From contig DCWA01000031.1 of the NCBI GenBank assembly GCA_002327445.1, positions 22,726 through 81,590 on the forward strand: a stretch of 58,865 nt of DNA. The letters run 5' to 3'. Source of the DNA: Desulfobacteraceae bacterium UBA2174. Lineage in GTDB: Bacteria > Desulfobacterota > Desulfobacteria > Desulfobacterales > UBA2174. Of this stretch, positions 1 to 12,503 are shown in pieces. The number at the start of each line of letters is the position of its first letter. The stretch's first letter is position 1. The position numbers and the translations under genes were made by a program. A model generated the notes under the pieces. The model did no database searches, was not told the DNA's origin, and was given only the letters and a program-made list of their open reading frames with translations.

Positions 1-970
<970 letters not shown>

Positions 971-1045
971 ACAAAACAATTCGCACAAACCGACATCTGC
1001 CAAGATATCGATCTTTCCAAATTGTCCAATTTGACATACTCGGTT

Positions 1046-1164
<119 letters not shown>

Positions 1165-1175
1165 AATTTAATACA

Positions 1176-1217
1176 GGCCCGGAGCCGAGCAATCGGCTCC
1201 GGGCCTTTTTTGTTTTT
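1176..1217 (+). terminator. Intrinsic terminator of the rRNA operon
   Basis: A perfect 13 bp stem (GGCCCGGAGCCGA with TCGGCTCCGGGCC) closes a GCAA tetraloop and is followed at once by TTTTTTGTTTTT. It sits 11 nt after the 5S gene, the expected place for the rrn terminator. Confidence 0.93.
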
Positions 1218-1308
1218 AGCCTGTCTCGCCCTTCCCGTCGCTGAGCGATTATGCTACTCATACATAAATGATCTTCCTGGAATTTCAAATTGTTGACAGG
1301 CTGCCGGG

Positions 1309-2796
1309 ATGCGTTTGAGCCCCTTGCATCGAAAAATCGCCCTTCGCTTGGCGTTGGTCATCCTGGCGGCCAGCGCCTTGATCGACCTGGTGGTGATCAC
1401 CGGTGCCCAGCAGGCCCTGGTCCGGCACCGGCGTGAACAAGGACGTCAATGGCTTCGCCATTGCTGCCGGTGGCAGCCGTCGAAGGCGGTGGCCGGCCCC
1501 GCTGGCGCCCTGGCCACGGTTTGCCTCGACACCCAATTGAAGCCGGTTGGCGCCGACGGCCCATTGCCCTGGTTGACGCTGGACGAAGGCCAGGCCGCAA
1601 AACTGGGGCGGGGCGAAGATGTGGTGTATTTTCAGGGTACGACTTGGGGCGTCGTGTGGCGCCAGGCCGAGCGGATGGTCATCGTTTCTCCTGTCGAAAA
1701 CGGCGAGGGTGCCGTGAGCGCGGCTGCCGGTGTCTGGCCTCTGGCTCCGATTTACCGCCAGATGCGGCGGCTCCACGGTTTCGTGCTTGGATATGTGCTG
1801 GTCAACTTCCTGGTGCTGGAGTGGATCGGGCTGCACCTGATTTCCCGGGTGGCGCTCAGACCCTTGCAGCGGTTGGTGCAACGGGCGGAAACGTGCAGCG
1901 GAGAGGGCGCCTGGTTCGATGCGGACCTGGCGGACAAGGACGGCTTTGGTCGCCTTTCCCACGCCTTGAACCAAGTGTACGGACGTCTGCAAAAAGACCG
2001 TGAAGAGCTGGCCGGGGCCGTCAAGCGTCTAGAAACCGCCAACCGCGACCTGCGCCAGGCCCGGAAGGAGGTGCAGCAAGCCGAGAAGCTGGCATCCATC
2101 GGCCGGTTGTCCGCGGGACTGGCCCACGAGATCGGCAATCCGCTGGGAATCGTCACCGGCTACCTCGAACTGATGCGGCGGGACGAACTGGGCGAGGCCG
2201 AGCGGCGGGATATCCTCTCGCGCATCGATTCCGAAGTGTCCCGTATTGCCAGACTCCTGCGCCAACTCCTCCATTTGGCGCGTCCGTCGGCCGAGATCCG
2301 GATTCCTTTCAGGGTCAACGACCTGGTGCGCGAGACGGTGGAGATTTTTCGCGGGCAACCCTTCCGACGGCCCATGGAGATCCGGACCCAGCTCGAGGCA
2401 CCCAGCGACCACATCCTGGCGGACCCGGAAAGACTGCGCCAAGTGTTCTTGAACCTTTTGATCAACGCCGCCGACGCCGTCGCCGACGGCCTGGATGACG
2501 GCTGCTTGACGATTCGGACCGAAAACCGCGAGGGTTTTATCGCCATCACTTTTCACGACACCGGGATCGGTATTCCGCCGGAGCACCTCCCGTTGATTTT
2601 CGATCCATTTTTTACCACGAAGAAACCGGGCCAGGGCACCGGGCTCGGATTGGCGGTGAGTTTCATGATTGTCGAAGCCTTCGGTGGACGCATGACCGCT
2701 CGCAGCGACCCGGCGCAGGGCACCACCTTGGAGGTGCAACTGCCCTTGGCCGGCCCAGCCGATGAACCAGCCCGCCCGGGGGAAAGGAGGCTGTGA
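1309..2796 (+). CDS. Membrane sensor histidine kinase, NtrB/AtoS type
   Basis: A 495-residue sensor kinase that should autophosphorylate and pass phosphate to the regulator encoded next. Two membrane segments (about residues 10-32 and 157-180) flank a sensor region of roughly 120 residues outside the cytoplasmic membrane. A HAMP-like linker and a coiled coil follow. The dimerisation domain carries LAHEIGNPLG with the phosphoacceptor at His273. The ATPase domain has the N box NLLINAADAV, G1 DTGIGIPP, F box DPFFTTK and G2 GTGLGLAV. The downstream regulator overlaps its stop by 4 nt, which fits co-translation. The stimulus cannot be read from the sequence. Confidence 0.93.
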   Translation: MRLSPLHRKIALRLALVILAASALIDLVVITGAQQALVRHRREQGRQWLRHCCRWQPSKAVAGPAGALATVCLDTQLKPVGADGPLPWLTLDEGQAAKLGRGEDVVYFQGTTWGVVWRQAERMVIVSPVENGEGAVSAAAGVWPLAPIYRQMRRLHGFVLGYVLVNFLVLEWIGLHLISRVALRPLQRLVQRAETCSGEGAWFDADLADKDGFGRLSHALNQVYGRLQKDREELAGAVKRLETANRDLRQARKEVQQAEKLASIGRLSAGLAHEIGNPLGIVTGYLELMRRDELGEAERRDILSRIDSEVSRIARLLRQLLHLARPSAEIRIPFRVNDLVRETVEIFRGQPFRRPMEIRTQLEAPSDHILADPERLRQVFLNLLINAADAVADGLDDGCLTIRTENREGFIAITFHDTGIGIPPEHLPLIFDPFFTTKKPGQGTGLGLAVSFMIVEAFGGRMTARSDPAQGTTLEVQLPLAGPADEPARPGERRL

Positions 2797-4169
2797 CCGT
2801 GGCCAAACGCCTGTTGATCGTCGATGATGAAGCCAATATGCGTCACATGCTTTCCCTGCTGCTCGGAAAGGCGGGGTATGCGGTGCAGACCGCCGACAAT
2901 GGACGTGACGCCTTGGAAATCGTCCGCCAGGCGGATTTCGACGTGATCCTTTGCGACTTGAAGATGCCGGAGATGGACGGGATGGCTTTCCTCGAAGCCG
3001 CGGGTGAGCTGATCGCCGAAACCACCGTGATCATGATGTCGGCATTCGGAACGGTGGATACCGCCCTGGAGGCGATGAAGCGGGGGGCCTATGATTACAT
3101 CTCCAAACCGTTCAAGCCCGACGAGGTCTACCTGGCGCTGCGCAAGGCGGAGGAGCGCGAGGGGCTGCGGCATGAAAACCGAAGCTTGAAAGAGACCCTG
3201 CGCCGCATCGAGGGAGATTGTCGCTTCGGACGGCTGGTGGCGGCCAGTCCGGCGATGCAGGCGGTTTTCGATTTGGCGGAAAAGGCGGCCCGGTACGACA
3301 CCACCGTTCTCATTTGCGGCGAGAGCGGCACGGGCAAGGAGCTCGTGGCCCGGGCGATCCACCAAACCGGGATCCGGTCCAATGGTCCTCTGGTGGCGGT
3401 AAATTGCGGCTCCATTCCCGAAAATCTTCTCGAGAGCGAGCTCTTCGGGTACCGCAAGGGCGCTTTTACCGGGGCTGAACGCAACAAGGAAGGGCTGTTT
3501 CAGCGGGCGGCGGGGGGAACGCTGCTTTTGGACGAGATCGGTGAGATGCCCACCAGCTTGCAGGTCAAACTGTTGCGGGTGCTGCAGGACGGCGAGGTGC
3601 GGCCGGTGGGCGGGCTTGATCCCCAAAAAATCGACGTGCGCATCCTGGCGGCCACCGCCCGGGATCTTACCCGGGAGGTGGCGCGGGGCGCTTTTCGCCA
3701 GGACCTTTTTTACCGTCTCAACGTGTTGATGATCGAGGTCCCGCCGCTGCGCGATCGGTTGACCGACGTGCCGTTGCTATGCCGGCATTTCATTGCCCGC
3801 TGCAATCAGCGGCTGGGACGCCGGGTGACCGGCATCGCTCCCGAGGCCATGGCGCTGCTGCTCCGGCATCCATGGCCGGGGAATGTGCGTGAACTGGAGA
3901 ACGTGGTCGAGCGGGCGGTGGTTTTGGCGGAGGGCTCCGAAATCCAGGCCGGCGACCTGCCGCCGTCCATGCTGTCCCGGCAGCGGCCTTCAACCTCGGC
4001 CGAGGCGGACGGCTATTCTATCAAGTCGGCACGGCGGGGCCTGGAGCGCCGACTGATCCTGGAGGCGTTGCAGGCCACGGACGGCAACCGCACCCGGGCC
4101 GCGCGGCTCTTGGAAATCAGCCACCCATCGCTGCTGAGCAAGATGCGCCTCTACGATATCGACCTGTGA
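2793..4169 (+). CDS. Sigma54-dependent response regulator, NtrC/AtoC family
   Basis: A 458-residue activator of sigma54 promoters, partner of the kinase just upstream. The receiver domain has the acidic pair DD near residue 11 and phosphoacceptor Asp55 (CDLKMPEMDG). The AAA+ domain shows Walker A GESGTGKE near 175, the sigma54-contact loop GAFTGA near 223 and Walker B LLLDEIGEM. A Fis-type helix-turn-helix closes the protein (NRTRAARLLEISHPSLLSKM). The GTG at 2793 lies only 2 nt after the strong Shine-Dalgarno GGAAAGGAGG. The in-frame GTG at 2799 lies 8 nt after it and may be the true start, removing two residues. Target genes are unknown. Confidence 0.94.
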   Translation: MTVAKRLLIVDDEANMRHMLSLLLGKAGYAVQTADNGRDALEIVRQADFDVILCDLKMPEMDGMAFLEAAGELIAETTVIMMSAFGTVDTALEAMKRGAYDYISKPFKPDEVYLALRKAEEREGLRHENRSLKETLRRIEGDCRFGRLVAASPAMQAVFDLAEKAARYDTTVLICGESGTGKELVARAIHQTGIRSNGPLVAVNCGSIPENLLESELFGYRKGAFTGAERNKEGLFQRAAGGTLLLDEIGEMPTSLQVKLLRVLQDGEVRPVGGLDPQKIDVRILAATARDLTREVARGAFRQDLFYRLNVLMIEVPPLRDRLTDVPLLCRHFIARCNQRLGRRVTGIAPEAMALLLRHPWPGNVRELENVVERAVVLAEGSEIQAGDLPPSMLSRQRPSTSAEADGYSIKSARRGLERRLILEALQATDGNRTRAARLLEISHPSLLSKMRLYDIDL

Positions 4170-4222
4170 GCGTCGCCAGCCGCTGGTACGACCGGTTTGG
4201 TCAAATAGCCGCCCCCTGCTTC

Positions 4223-4436
4223 CCCGCTGTCATCCCGACGAATGCTTTTCCCGCCGTCATCGCGAGTTTCGCCTTCTCCCGCAATCATTCCGACGAACGT
4301 TTTTCCCGTCGTCATCCCGAGCAACCCCTTTTCCCTTTCATCCCGAGCAACGCCTTTTTCCTGTCATCCCGAGGCGCAACGCGACGAGGGATCTCTTGGA
4401 AGCCCCGAGATTCCTCCCTTCGTTCGGAATGACAGC
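4223..4436. repeat. Array of degenerate 26-28 bp repeats ending in a palindromic element
   Basis: Within this gene-free stretch the word TCAT starts at 4230, 4257, 4285, 4312, 4338 and 4364, giving spacings of 27, 28, 27, 26 and 26 bp. Each unit is a variant of CCCGnyGTCATCCCGASSAA followed by a T-rich tail. The last unit runs into TGTCATCCCGAGGCGCAACG, a spacer with GAGATTCCTCCCTTCG, and TTCGGAATGACA, so this unit has inverted ends (TGTCATCCCGA with TTCGGAATGACA). I recall the GTCATTCCGAGCGnAGCGAG type of dispersed repeat from several bacterial phyla, but no search was run. The rest of the 4170-4511 gap shows nothing I can name. Confidence 0.75.
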
Positions 4437-4511
4437 CACACAAGATCGTCAAAGACGAGGAAAAAGGGTTCCCGCGGATCACCCGAGGCGCCAGCCTTCA
4501 GAAGGCCGGAA

Positions 4512-4769
4512 TCAGTCCGATAGCTTGCCGCAGTCGCCGGCCGGCGAATCCGGTCGAGGGGGTGCTTCAGGATTGGACGAGGCGGTGTTGATCGAATTTT
4601 CGTCTGGCGGGTGGAAGGAAGGGGCCGTTTCAGTCGATGTCGGCAGTTTGGCGCCATCCGAAAACAGGGCCGGTTCGAGCTTGGCCACCTTGCGCAGGAT
4701 GGTGTCGATCTGGCGGCTGATGGTGTGGATGCGTTCCCGGATGGCGGCGTCGTCGAGGTCTTCCGGCAT
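4512..4769 (-). CDS. Small hypothetical protein with N-terminal coiled coil
   Basis: An 85-residue protein I do not recognise. The first 35 residues look helical with heptad spacing (IRERIHTISRQIDTILRKVA). The rest is low-complexity, rich in Pro, Ser, Thr and Asn. There is no signal peptide and no Shine-Dalgarno. It starts 11 nt after the stop of the gene upstream, so translation would depend on coupling. The pair may form a small operon pointing away from tRNA-Thr. The helical N-terminus argues for a real gene, while the disordered tail and weak start signal argue against it. Confidence 0.5.
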   Translation of the reverse strand: MPEDLDDAAIRERIHTISRQIDTILRKVAKLEPALFSDGAKLPTSTETAPSFHPPDENSINTASSNPEAPPRPDSPAGDCGKLSD

Positions 4770-4780
4770 GGTGGTGATCG

Positions 4781-5122
4781 TCAGCGGGGATAAACGCCGT
4801 GCTGGTAGATATAGTCGAAGTAATAGCGGCGGTAGGCCGCCGTTTCATCTTCATCCGGAGAGGTCCCGTCGGCCTCTTGCACGCAGCCCGCGCCGCCGCC
4901 TTCCAGCCAGAGCTGCCGGGCGTATTTGCGCAGTACCCGGACGACGACGTCCGGCTGGATCATCAATTCGGCGTGGGCCAGGATAAAGGCCTCGATTCCC
5001 TCGATGACCATCTTGACATTGCAGATGAATTCCGAGTCGTCTCCGCTGCCTTCGATATAGCTCCGGTGAAGGCGATGAAGAATGGCGCACCCGGTTCCTT
5101 CGATGGCATCAATGAAATTCAT
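4781..5122 (-). CDS. Hypothetical protein, 113 residues
   Basis: A compact soluble protein that I cannot assign to a family. It has amphipathic helices (VKMVIEGIEAFILAHAELM, then DVVVRVLRKYARQLW) and an acidic, tyrosine-rich C-terminus (DEDETAAYRRYYFDYIYQHG). There are no membrane segments or recognisable catalytic motifs. GGAG lies 10 nt before the ATG. The 85-residue gene follows directly. The residue composition and codon use look like the neighbouring genes, which supports a real gene. Confidence 0.65.
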   Translation of the reverse strand: MNFIDAIEGTGCAILHRLHRSYIEGSGDDSEFICNVKMVIEGIEAFILAHAELMIQPDVVVRVLRKYARQLWLEGGGAGCVQEADGTSPDEDETAAYRRYYFDYIYQHGVYPR

Positions 5123-5255
5123 CGGCGTTTTTCTCCGCCAATCCGGGCTGGTGGGGGTGATTCTCGGTTTCCGCAGGGTGACGGTATGCCCCCTGGTCCA
5201 GCGATTCGGCGTCGCGCGACGGCGGGATCTAATCAGCGTCGGGGGCGGGGCATTC

Positions 5256-5331
5256 TGGAGCCGACGGGCGGAATCGAACCGCCTACCTGCTGATTACGAA
5301 TCAGCTGCTCTACCGAATGAGCTACGTCGGC
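5256..5331 (-). tRNA. tRNA-Thr (anticodon CGT)
   Basis: Read on the minus strand this is a 76-nt cloverleaf. It has acceptor GCCGACG pairing with CGTCGGC, D arm AGCTCATTCGGTAGAGC, anticodon stem-loop CTGATTCGTAATCAG with anticodon CGT, T arm GGCGGTTCGATTCCGCC, and an encoded CCA. CGT reads the ACG threonine codon. Confidence 0.96.
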
Positions 5332-5346
5332 CCTGGAATAGCAGCG

Positions 5347-5376
5347 CTTGTAGCATAGCGCTTCGGACCGGGTCAA
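5347..5376 (-). promoter_or_regulatory. Possible sigma70 promoter of tRNA-Thr
   Basis: On the minus strand TTGACC, an 18 bp spacer and TACAAG lie just upstream of tRNA-Thr. The -10 ends 15 nt before the mature 5' end. The match is moderate (5 of 6 and 4 of 6). Confidence 0.4.
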
Positions 5377-5407
5377 GGCGAAATCCGGGCCGGCGCGAGC
5401 GCGGATT

Positions 5408-6990
5408 TCAGTTCCTCGCGGCTTCCGCCGGCAAGGAAGGCGGGTTGGGTCGATCGGGGGCCACGGTGAGCCCCCGGCGGGCCATCAGCGATCCGTCCAG
5501 ACGGAACAGGTCGGTGAGGGCGTTGAGGTAATCCACTACCGCTCTGACCTCGGCGATGCGGCTGCTGAGCAGGTCCCGCTGGGCCTGGGACACCAGGAAG
5601 TTGGTGGACCGCCCCACACGGAATTTTTCCACCTCGACGCGTGCCTTTTCCTCCTGGAACTGGCGAGTGGCGGTGCTGGCGGCAATCTGCCGGTGGGCGC
5701 GGTTCACCTCGATGTGGGCCCGGCGCACATCCATTTCCACCAACTGCGCCAGATTGGCCAAAGCCTTTTCAGCCTGGCGCTCCTGCATCCGGGCTCGGCG
5801 GTGACGGGCCTGGGCCGCGCGGTTGGCCGGCGGATAGGCGAATTCGAGCCCCGCCTGCATCGTGTAATGACGGTCGTCGATGGACTCGACGGACCGTGAG
5901 AAACTGTCCGCGAATCCCGTTTTGCCAAGGCTGACGAAAAGATCCAGCCGGGGGAGTAGGCCGTTCTTGGTCTGAACCACCTCCAGTTCGCGGCGTTCGA
6001 TTTCCAGGTGCGCCTGCTGAAGTTCGGGCCGCATGCGCAAGGCCACCGCCACGTGATCGGTCACCGGCGCCAATTGGACTTCCGGCACCTCCGGGGGATG
6101 AATCAGGGATACCTCGCGATCCCAGAAGGCGCCACCGGGCGGATTGAGGAGGCGCAGCAGTTCGAGGCGCAAGGATTCCCGCTCGCTTTCGGCGGCGATC
6201 AGGGCCTGGCGCTGAAGCGCCACCTCCGCCTGCACTGCCGGCAACTCGGCCTCGGCAAGGGTCCCCACCACGATCATCTGTTCGGTTTCACCCAACTGCT
6301 GCTCGGCCACCCGGAGGGATTCCTTGACGATGTCCACCTGCCGGCGGGCCAGGGCCAGGTTGTAGTAAGCCGCCTCAACTTGCGCCACCAGGGCTTCGCC
6401 GAAGCCCTGGAGTTCGTGCTGACTGATTTGCGAATCGAGCCGCGCCTGGCGCAGACGGACCGTGTTGACGGCCGTGCCGAATCCGCGCAGCAGCGCCTGG
6501 GTGACGGAAAGACCGACAGCCGTCTCACTAAACGGGTCGCGATAGAGGTTCGAGTCGCTGATGGTGGTCCCGGCTTCCAGGGCGACGGTGGTGCCGGCGG
6601 GAAAGAGGCGGCTCAAGGAGACGACGGCGGCGTTTTCCTTGTCGGAAGTGTCCCTCGGCCCTTCTCCGGTGGGGGTTTGGGCATCGCTGCGGCCCGTCGT
6701 CAGTTCACCGGTGGCCAGGGTGTCGAAGACGGCCCGCTCCTCGTCGATGAAGGTGTCCTGAATCCGGGGTTCAATTTTTTCCACCAGCAGGGCGCGGTTG
6801 TTTTCCAGGGCCATGATCACCGCCCCGGCCAGCGTCAGGCGCAGCGGCCCTGTCCTCGGAATCGACACCATCGGCTCCGGATCACGGGCGGGATCTGCCA
6901 TCGGTTTGTCGACGGCGGCCGCTCCAGCGGGCAGCACGGCCAGGACGACCGCCAGGAACCAGCACCTCCATGAACCTTTTGATCTTTTCG

Positions 6991-6994
<4 letters not shown>
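5408..6994 (-). CDS. TolC-like outer membrane efflux protein
   Basis: A 528-residue channel of the outer membrane efflux protein family, which would carry substrates of the adjacent RND pump through the outer membrane. An N-terminal signal peptide is clear (basic start, then FLAVVLAVLPAGAAA). It is followed by the long helical repeats typical of the two TolC-family modules (for example ERESLRLELLRLLNPP and the RAHIEVNRAHRQI helix). The length fits the family. It begins with TTG at 6994, supported by GAGGAG 5 nt upstream, and overlaps the stop of the RND gene by 4 nt (TTGA). It is the last gene of the five-gene run starting with parA. The substrate is unknown. Confidence 0.92.
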
Positions 6995-10104
<3,110 letters not shown>

Positions 10105-10145
10105 TTTTTCCGGTGGATGCGTTCGGGCAGTCGGGGCATGGTGAG

Positions 10146-11306
10146 CTAACCGGCGTCGGGCAGGCGGATCGCCGCACCGTCCTCGAGCAAATGGTGGCCG
10201 AGAGTCACCACATGGCCGGAAATCGACGGCTGGAGAATTTCGGCCTGCCGATCGTCCACAATGCCCACCGTGACCGGAACGAAGCGGGCGATGCGCGCCG
10301 TCAGATCGGCGACGAAGACCCCCGGCTGCCCCTTTCGCTGAACCAGGGCCGCCAGGGGCACCACGGTGGCATCGTCGCGGCGGGCGAGGGCGATGGCCGC
10401 GCGTACGAACATGCCGGGTTTCAACAGGCCCTCGTCGTTGGGCACCTCGATCTCGACGCGGGCCTGGCGCGACGTTTCCTTCAACAGCGGCGCCACCCGG
10501 GAGACGAGGCCGACAAATTGCCGATCGGCAAAGGCGTCGGTAGTCAGCGTGGCTTCCAGGCCCGGCCGGATGGCCGGGTAGTCGCGTTCGATCACGTGAA
10601 TGCGGGCCGTCAACGTTTTCAGATCGAGGACCGAGACGATGGGGGTGTTGGCCGCCACCATGGCCCCGGGGTCCAAAAAGCGTTCCCCGACCACCAGGCG
10701 GCGGTCGCCGAAGTGTTCCGGGACCCGGATCCGGGTATAGGCGAGCTGCACTTCGGCCGTCTTCAATGCCGCTTCGCTCTGGGCCACCTGGGCCCTGGCC
10801 ACGTCGAAGCGGGCCTGTTCGCGGCGGTAATTCGCCTCGGCGGCGTCCAGCTCCGATTGAGAGGCGATCTGCTTCTGGCGCAGGACGCGGGTGCGTTCAT
10901 ATTCCCGGCGGGTGTTTTCCAGTGTCGTGCGGCGCTCCTGCACCGTGGCCCGGGCCACATCCCGTTCCGCGGCCGCCCGGGCGACCTGCTGGCGATATTC
11001 CGCATCGTCCAGAACGGCGATCAGGTCGCTGCCGGTGACCGGATCGCCGATGCGCACCGCGATGTTTTCGATCCGGCCGGCGATCTTGGGGGCGAGGATG
11101 AACTCGCTGGCGGCCAGCAGCGATCCGGTGTATTGGCCGACCTGGGTGATGGACGCCCGGGAAACCGGTGCGGTTTGCACCGCCACGGGGGGCTTGTCAC
11201 CGATGGCGCCGTCGGCCTGCGGCACGGCGGCAAGCTTGCGGTACACCTGAAATCCCAAAAGTCCGACGACGAGAAAAACAGCCAGAAAAATCCAGGATTT
11301 TTTCAT
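10146..11306 (-). CDS. RND pump periplasmic adaptor (membrane fusion protein)
   Basis: A 386-residue adaptor that should bridge the RND pump and the TolC-like channel. The N-terminal signal anchor is IFLAVFLVVGLLGFQVY. A lipoyl/barrel-sandwich half (APKIAGRIENIAVRIGDPV) comes next, then a long alpha-hairpin (RATVQERRTTLENTRREYER to VARAQVAQSEAALKTAEVQL), the second lipoyl half (VVGERFLDPGAMVAANTPI) and a beta-barrel. There is no lipobox cysteine near the start, so it is probably held by its N-terminal helix. Its ATG overlaps the stop of the small ribbon-helix-helix gene by 4 nt and no Shine-Dalgarno is evident. It should therefore be translated by coupling to that gene. Confidence 0.93.
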   Translation of the reverse strand: MKKSWIFLAVFLVVGLLGFQVYRKLAAVPQADGAIGDKPPVAVQTAPVSRASITQVGQYTGSLLAASEFILAPKIAGRIENIAVRIGDPVTGSDLIAVLDDAEYRQQVARAAAERDVARATVQERRTTLENTRREYERTRVLRQKQIASQSELDAAEANYRREQARFDVARAQVAQSEAALKTAEVQLAYTRIRVPEHFGDRRLVVGERFLDPGAMVAANTPIVSVLDLKTLTARIHVIERDYPAIRPGLEATLTTDAFADRQFVGLVSRVAPLLKETSRQARVEIEVPNDEGLLKPGMFVRAAIALARRDDATVVPLAALVQRKGQPGVFVADLTARIARFVPVTVGIVDDRQAEILQPSISGHVVTLGHHLLEDGAAIRLPDAG

Positions 11307-11599
11307 TTGGTCATCGCTTGCAACAGGCGGCTGCGACTGCCACGATCCATATCCTCGAGGGCAAAGCGCAGCGCCGCTTCCAGAAGGGCCGACTTGTTGG
11401 CGATGCTGGCGCCGGAGAGCTTCAACTCGTAGAACTTGCGATCGAAACGTTCCAGAAGATCCACGGGCAGGTAAAAGCCCGCCTTGCGCTTGTCGGCGGT
11501 GCCCGTGCTGTCCGGACCGGTGGCCACCGTCATCGGGTCCAGCACGACGTCCTCGAACAGCTCCAGGCCTTTTTTGGCGTTACGGCTGGTCATGATCAT
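11303..11599 (-). CDS. Small ribbon-helix-helix-like protein, probable ParA partner
   Basis: A protein of 98 residues from the ATG at 11599. Alternatives are ATG 11593 and a longer form from TTG 11614. AAAGGAT lies just upstream. The C-terminal half reads as a strand-helix-helix unit (KAGFYLPVDLLERFDRKF, then KSALLEAALRFALEDM), the pattern of MetJ/Arc or ParG-type DNA-binding proteins. The N-terminal 40 residues look flexible. The 5' end overlaps the parA-like gene and the 3' end overlaps the efflux adaptor, so it is embedded between them. It could be the DNA- or cargo-binding partner of the ATPase, or a repressor of the operon. The fold is inferred from the residue pattern only. Confidence 0.7.
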   Translation of the reverse strand: MIMTSRNAKKGLELFEDVVLDPMTVATGPDSTGTADKRKAGFYLPVDLLERFDRKFYELKLSGASIANKSALLEAALRFALEDMDRGSRSRLLQAMTK

Positions 11600-12359
11600 C
11601 GATCCTTTGGGCAAGAAGTTGGTAATCGGCGGCTCCCCGGGCCTGGGCGCTGTACTCGAAGATGGTGCGCCCGTAGGCCGGCGCTTCGCTCAGACGGACG
11701 TTGTAGTGCACCGGATCGCAGATCTGGCGTTGAAAGAGGCGCTGCAGGTGCTTGAGGATCACTTCGCTTTGACGGGTGCGCAGGTCGTAGAGGGTGGGCA
11801 GGACGTAGCGCAGTTGCAAGGCCGGGTTGAGTTTCTGGGCCGAGAGCAGATAGCCGAAAAAGGTTTTGAGCCCTTCCAGGGCCGGTGCTTGCAGGGCGAC
11901 AGGGCAAAGCACCTCCTCGGCTGCCATCAGGATGTTAACGCTGAGCACATCCCAGCCGGGCGAACAGTCGAAGATCAGGTAGTCCAGGGCGCCGTCCTTG
12001 GGAATCAGGGCCTTGGCCAGCAGGGTCTGGCGCTGGTCCCGGGGCTGTTCGCCGAGCCAGTTTTTCAGCTCCACCAGCTTGATGCCGCCGGTGAGAAGCC
12101 AGAGGTTTTCACGGGCGGGACACACCACCTCGCTCTTGGAGATCCGCTGGCCCTTCTCGTCGTAACCGGTGACGAATTCGTAGAGTCCGAAAGGATGATG
12201 GACACCGAGAAATTTGGCGGTCTGGCCCTGGGTGTCGCAGTCGACCAGCAGAACCCGGCGGCCCATCCGGGCAAGTGCGTCGGCCAGGTTCACCGCCGTG
12301 GTGGTCTTGCCGACACCGCCTTTGGCCATGGCCACGGCGATTTTGCGCATGGCATACAT
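11580..12359 (-). CDS. ParA/Soj-type partition ATPase
   Basis: A ParA-family ATPase of about 259 residues. It has the deviant Walker A KGGVGKTT near the N-terminus, A' motif LLVDCDTQGQ and Walker B region DYLIFDCSPGW. Such proteins bind DNA non-specifically as ATP dimers and position plasmids, chromosomes or protein complexes. I place the start at ATG 12359 (MYAMRKIAV) or 12350. The reading frame stays open to a TTG at 12470, but that extension looks unlike the family. The following small gene overlaps its 3' end by about 20 nt. It has no parS-like cluster that I can see and is not near rRNA or an origin. Its operon is an efflux system, which is unusual. Confidence 0.88.
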   Translation of the reverse strand: MYAMRKIAVAMAKGGVGKTTTAVNLADALARMGRRVLLVDCDTQGQTAKFLGVHHPFGLYEFVTGYDEKGQRISKSEVVCPARENLWLLTGGIKLVELKNWLGEQPRDQRQTLLAKALIPKDGALDYLIFDCSPGWDVLSVNILMAAEEVLCPVALQAPALEGLKTFFGYLLSAQKLNPALQLRYVLPTLYDLRTRQSEVILKHLQRLFQRQICDPVHYNVRLSEAPAYGRTIFEYSAQARGAADYQLLAQRIDDHDQP

Positions 12360-12461
12360 ACCGTTGGATAAGGGTTGGAGTGGAATCGTGTTTCTTTTCT
12401 TCTGTTCAGGTATATGGTTGTTCTTCCCTACCACGGCCCGGCTGGATTGACAATCCCCCGT

Positions 12462-12473
12462 CGATTGCAATCG
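12462..12473. promoter_or_regulatory. Perfect 12 bp palindrome, possible operator
   Basis: CGATTGCAATCG is its own reverse complement. It lies in the roughly 145 bp divergent gap between the parA-efflux operon and mfd, just after TTGACA at 12448-12453. A regulator dimer, perhaps the operon's own small DNA-binding protein, could use it. This is inference from position and symmetry. Confidence 0.35.
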
Positions 12474-12503
12474 GCCCCGGTTCGATGGTAAGGGGCTGCA
12501 ACC

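Noticed and set aside
4223..4436. Possible CRISPR array
   Set aside because: Repeats follow one another directly without unique spacers, are degenerate, and no cas gene is nearby.
5256..5331. tRNA-Thr as an integration (att) site
   Set aside because: No integrase gene and no repeat of the tRNA 3' end were seen nearby; flanking genes keep the chromosomal composition.
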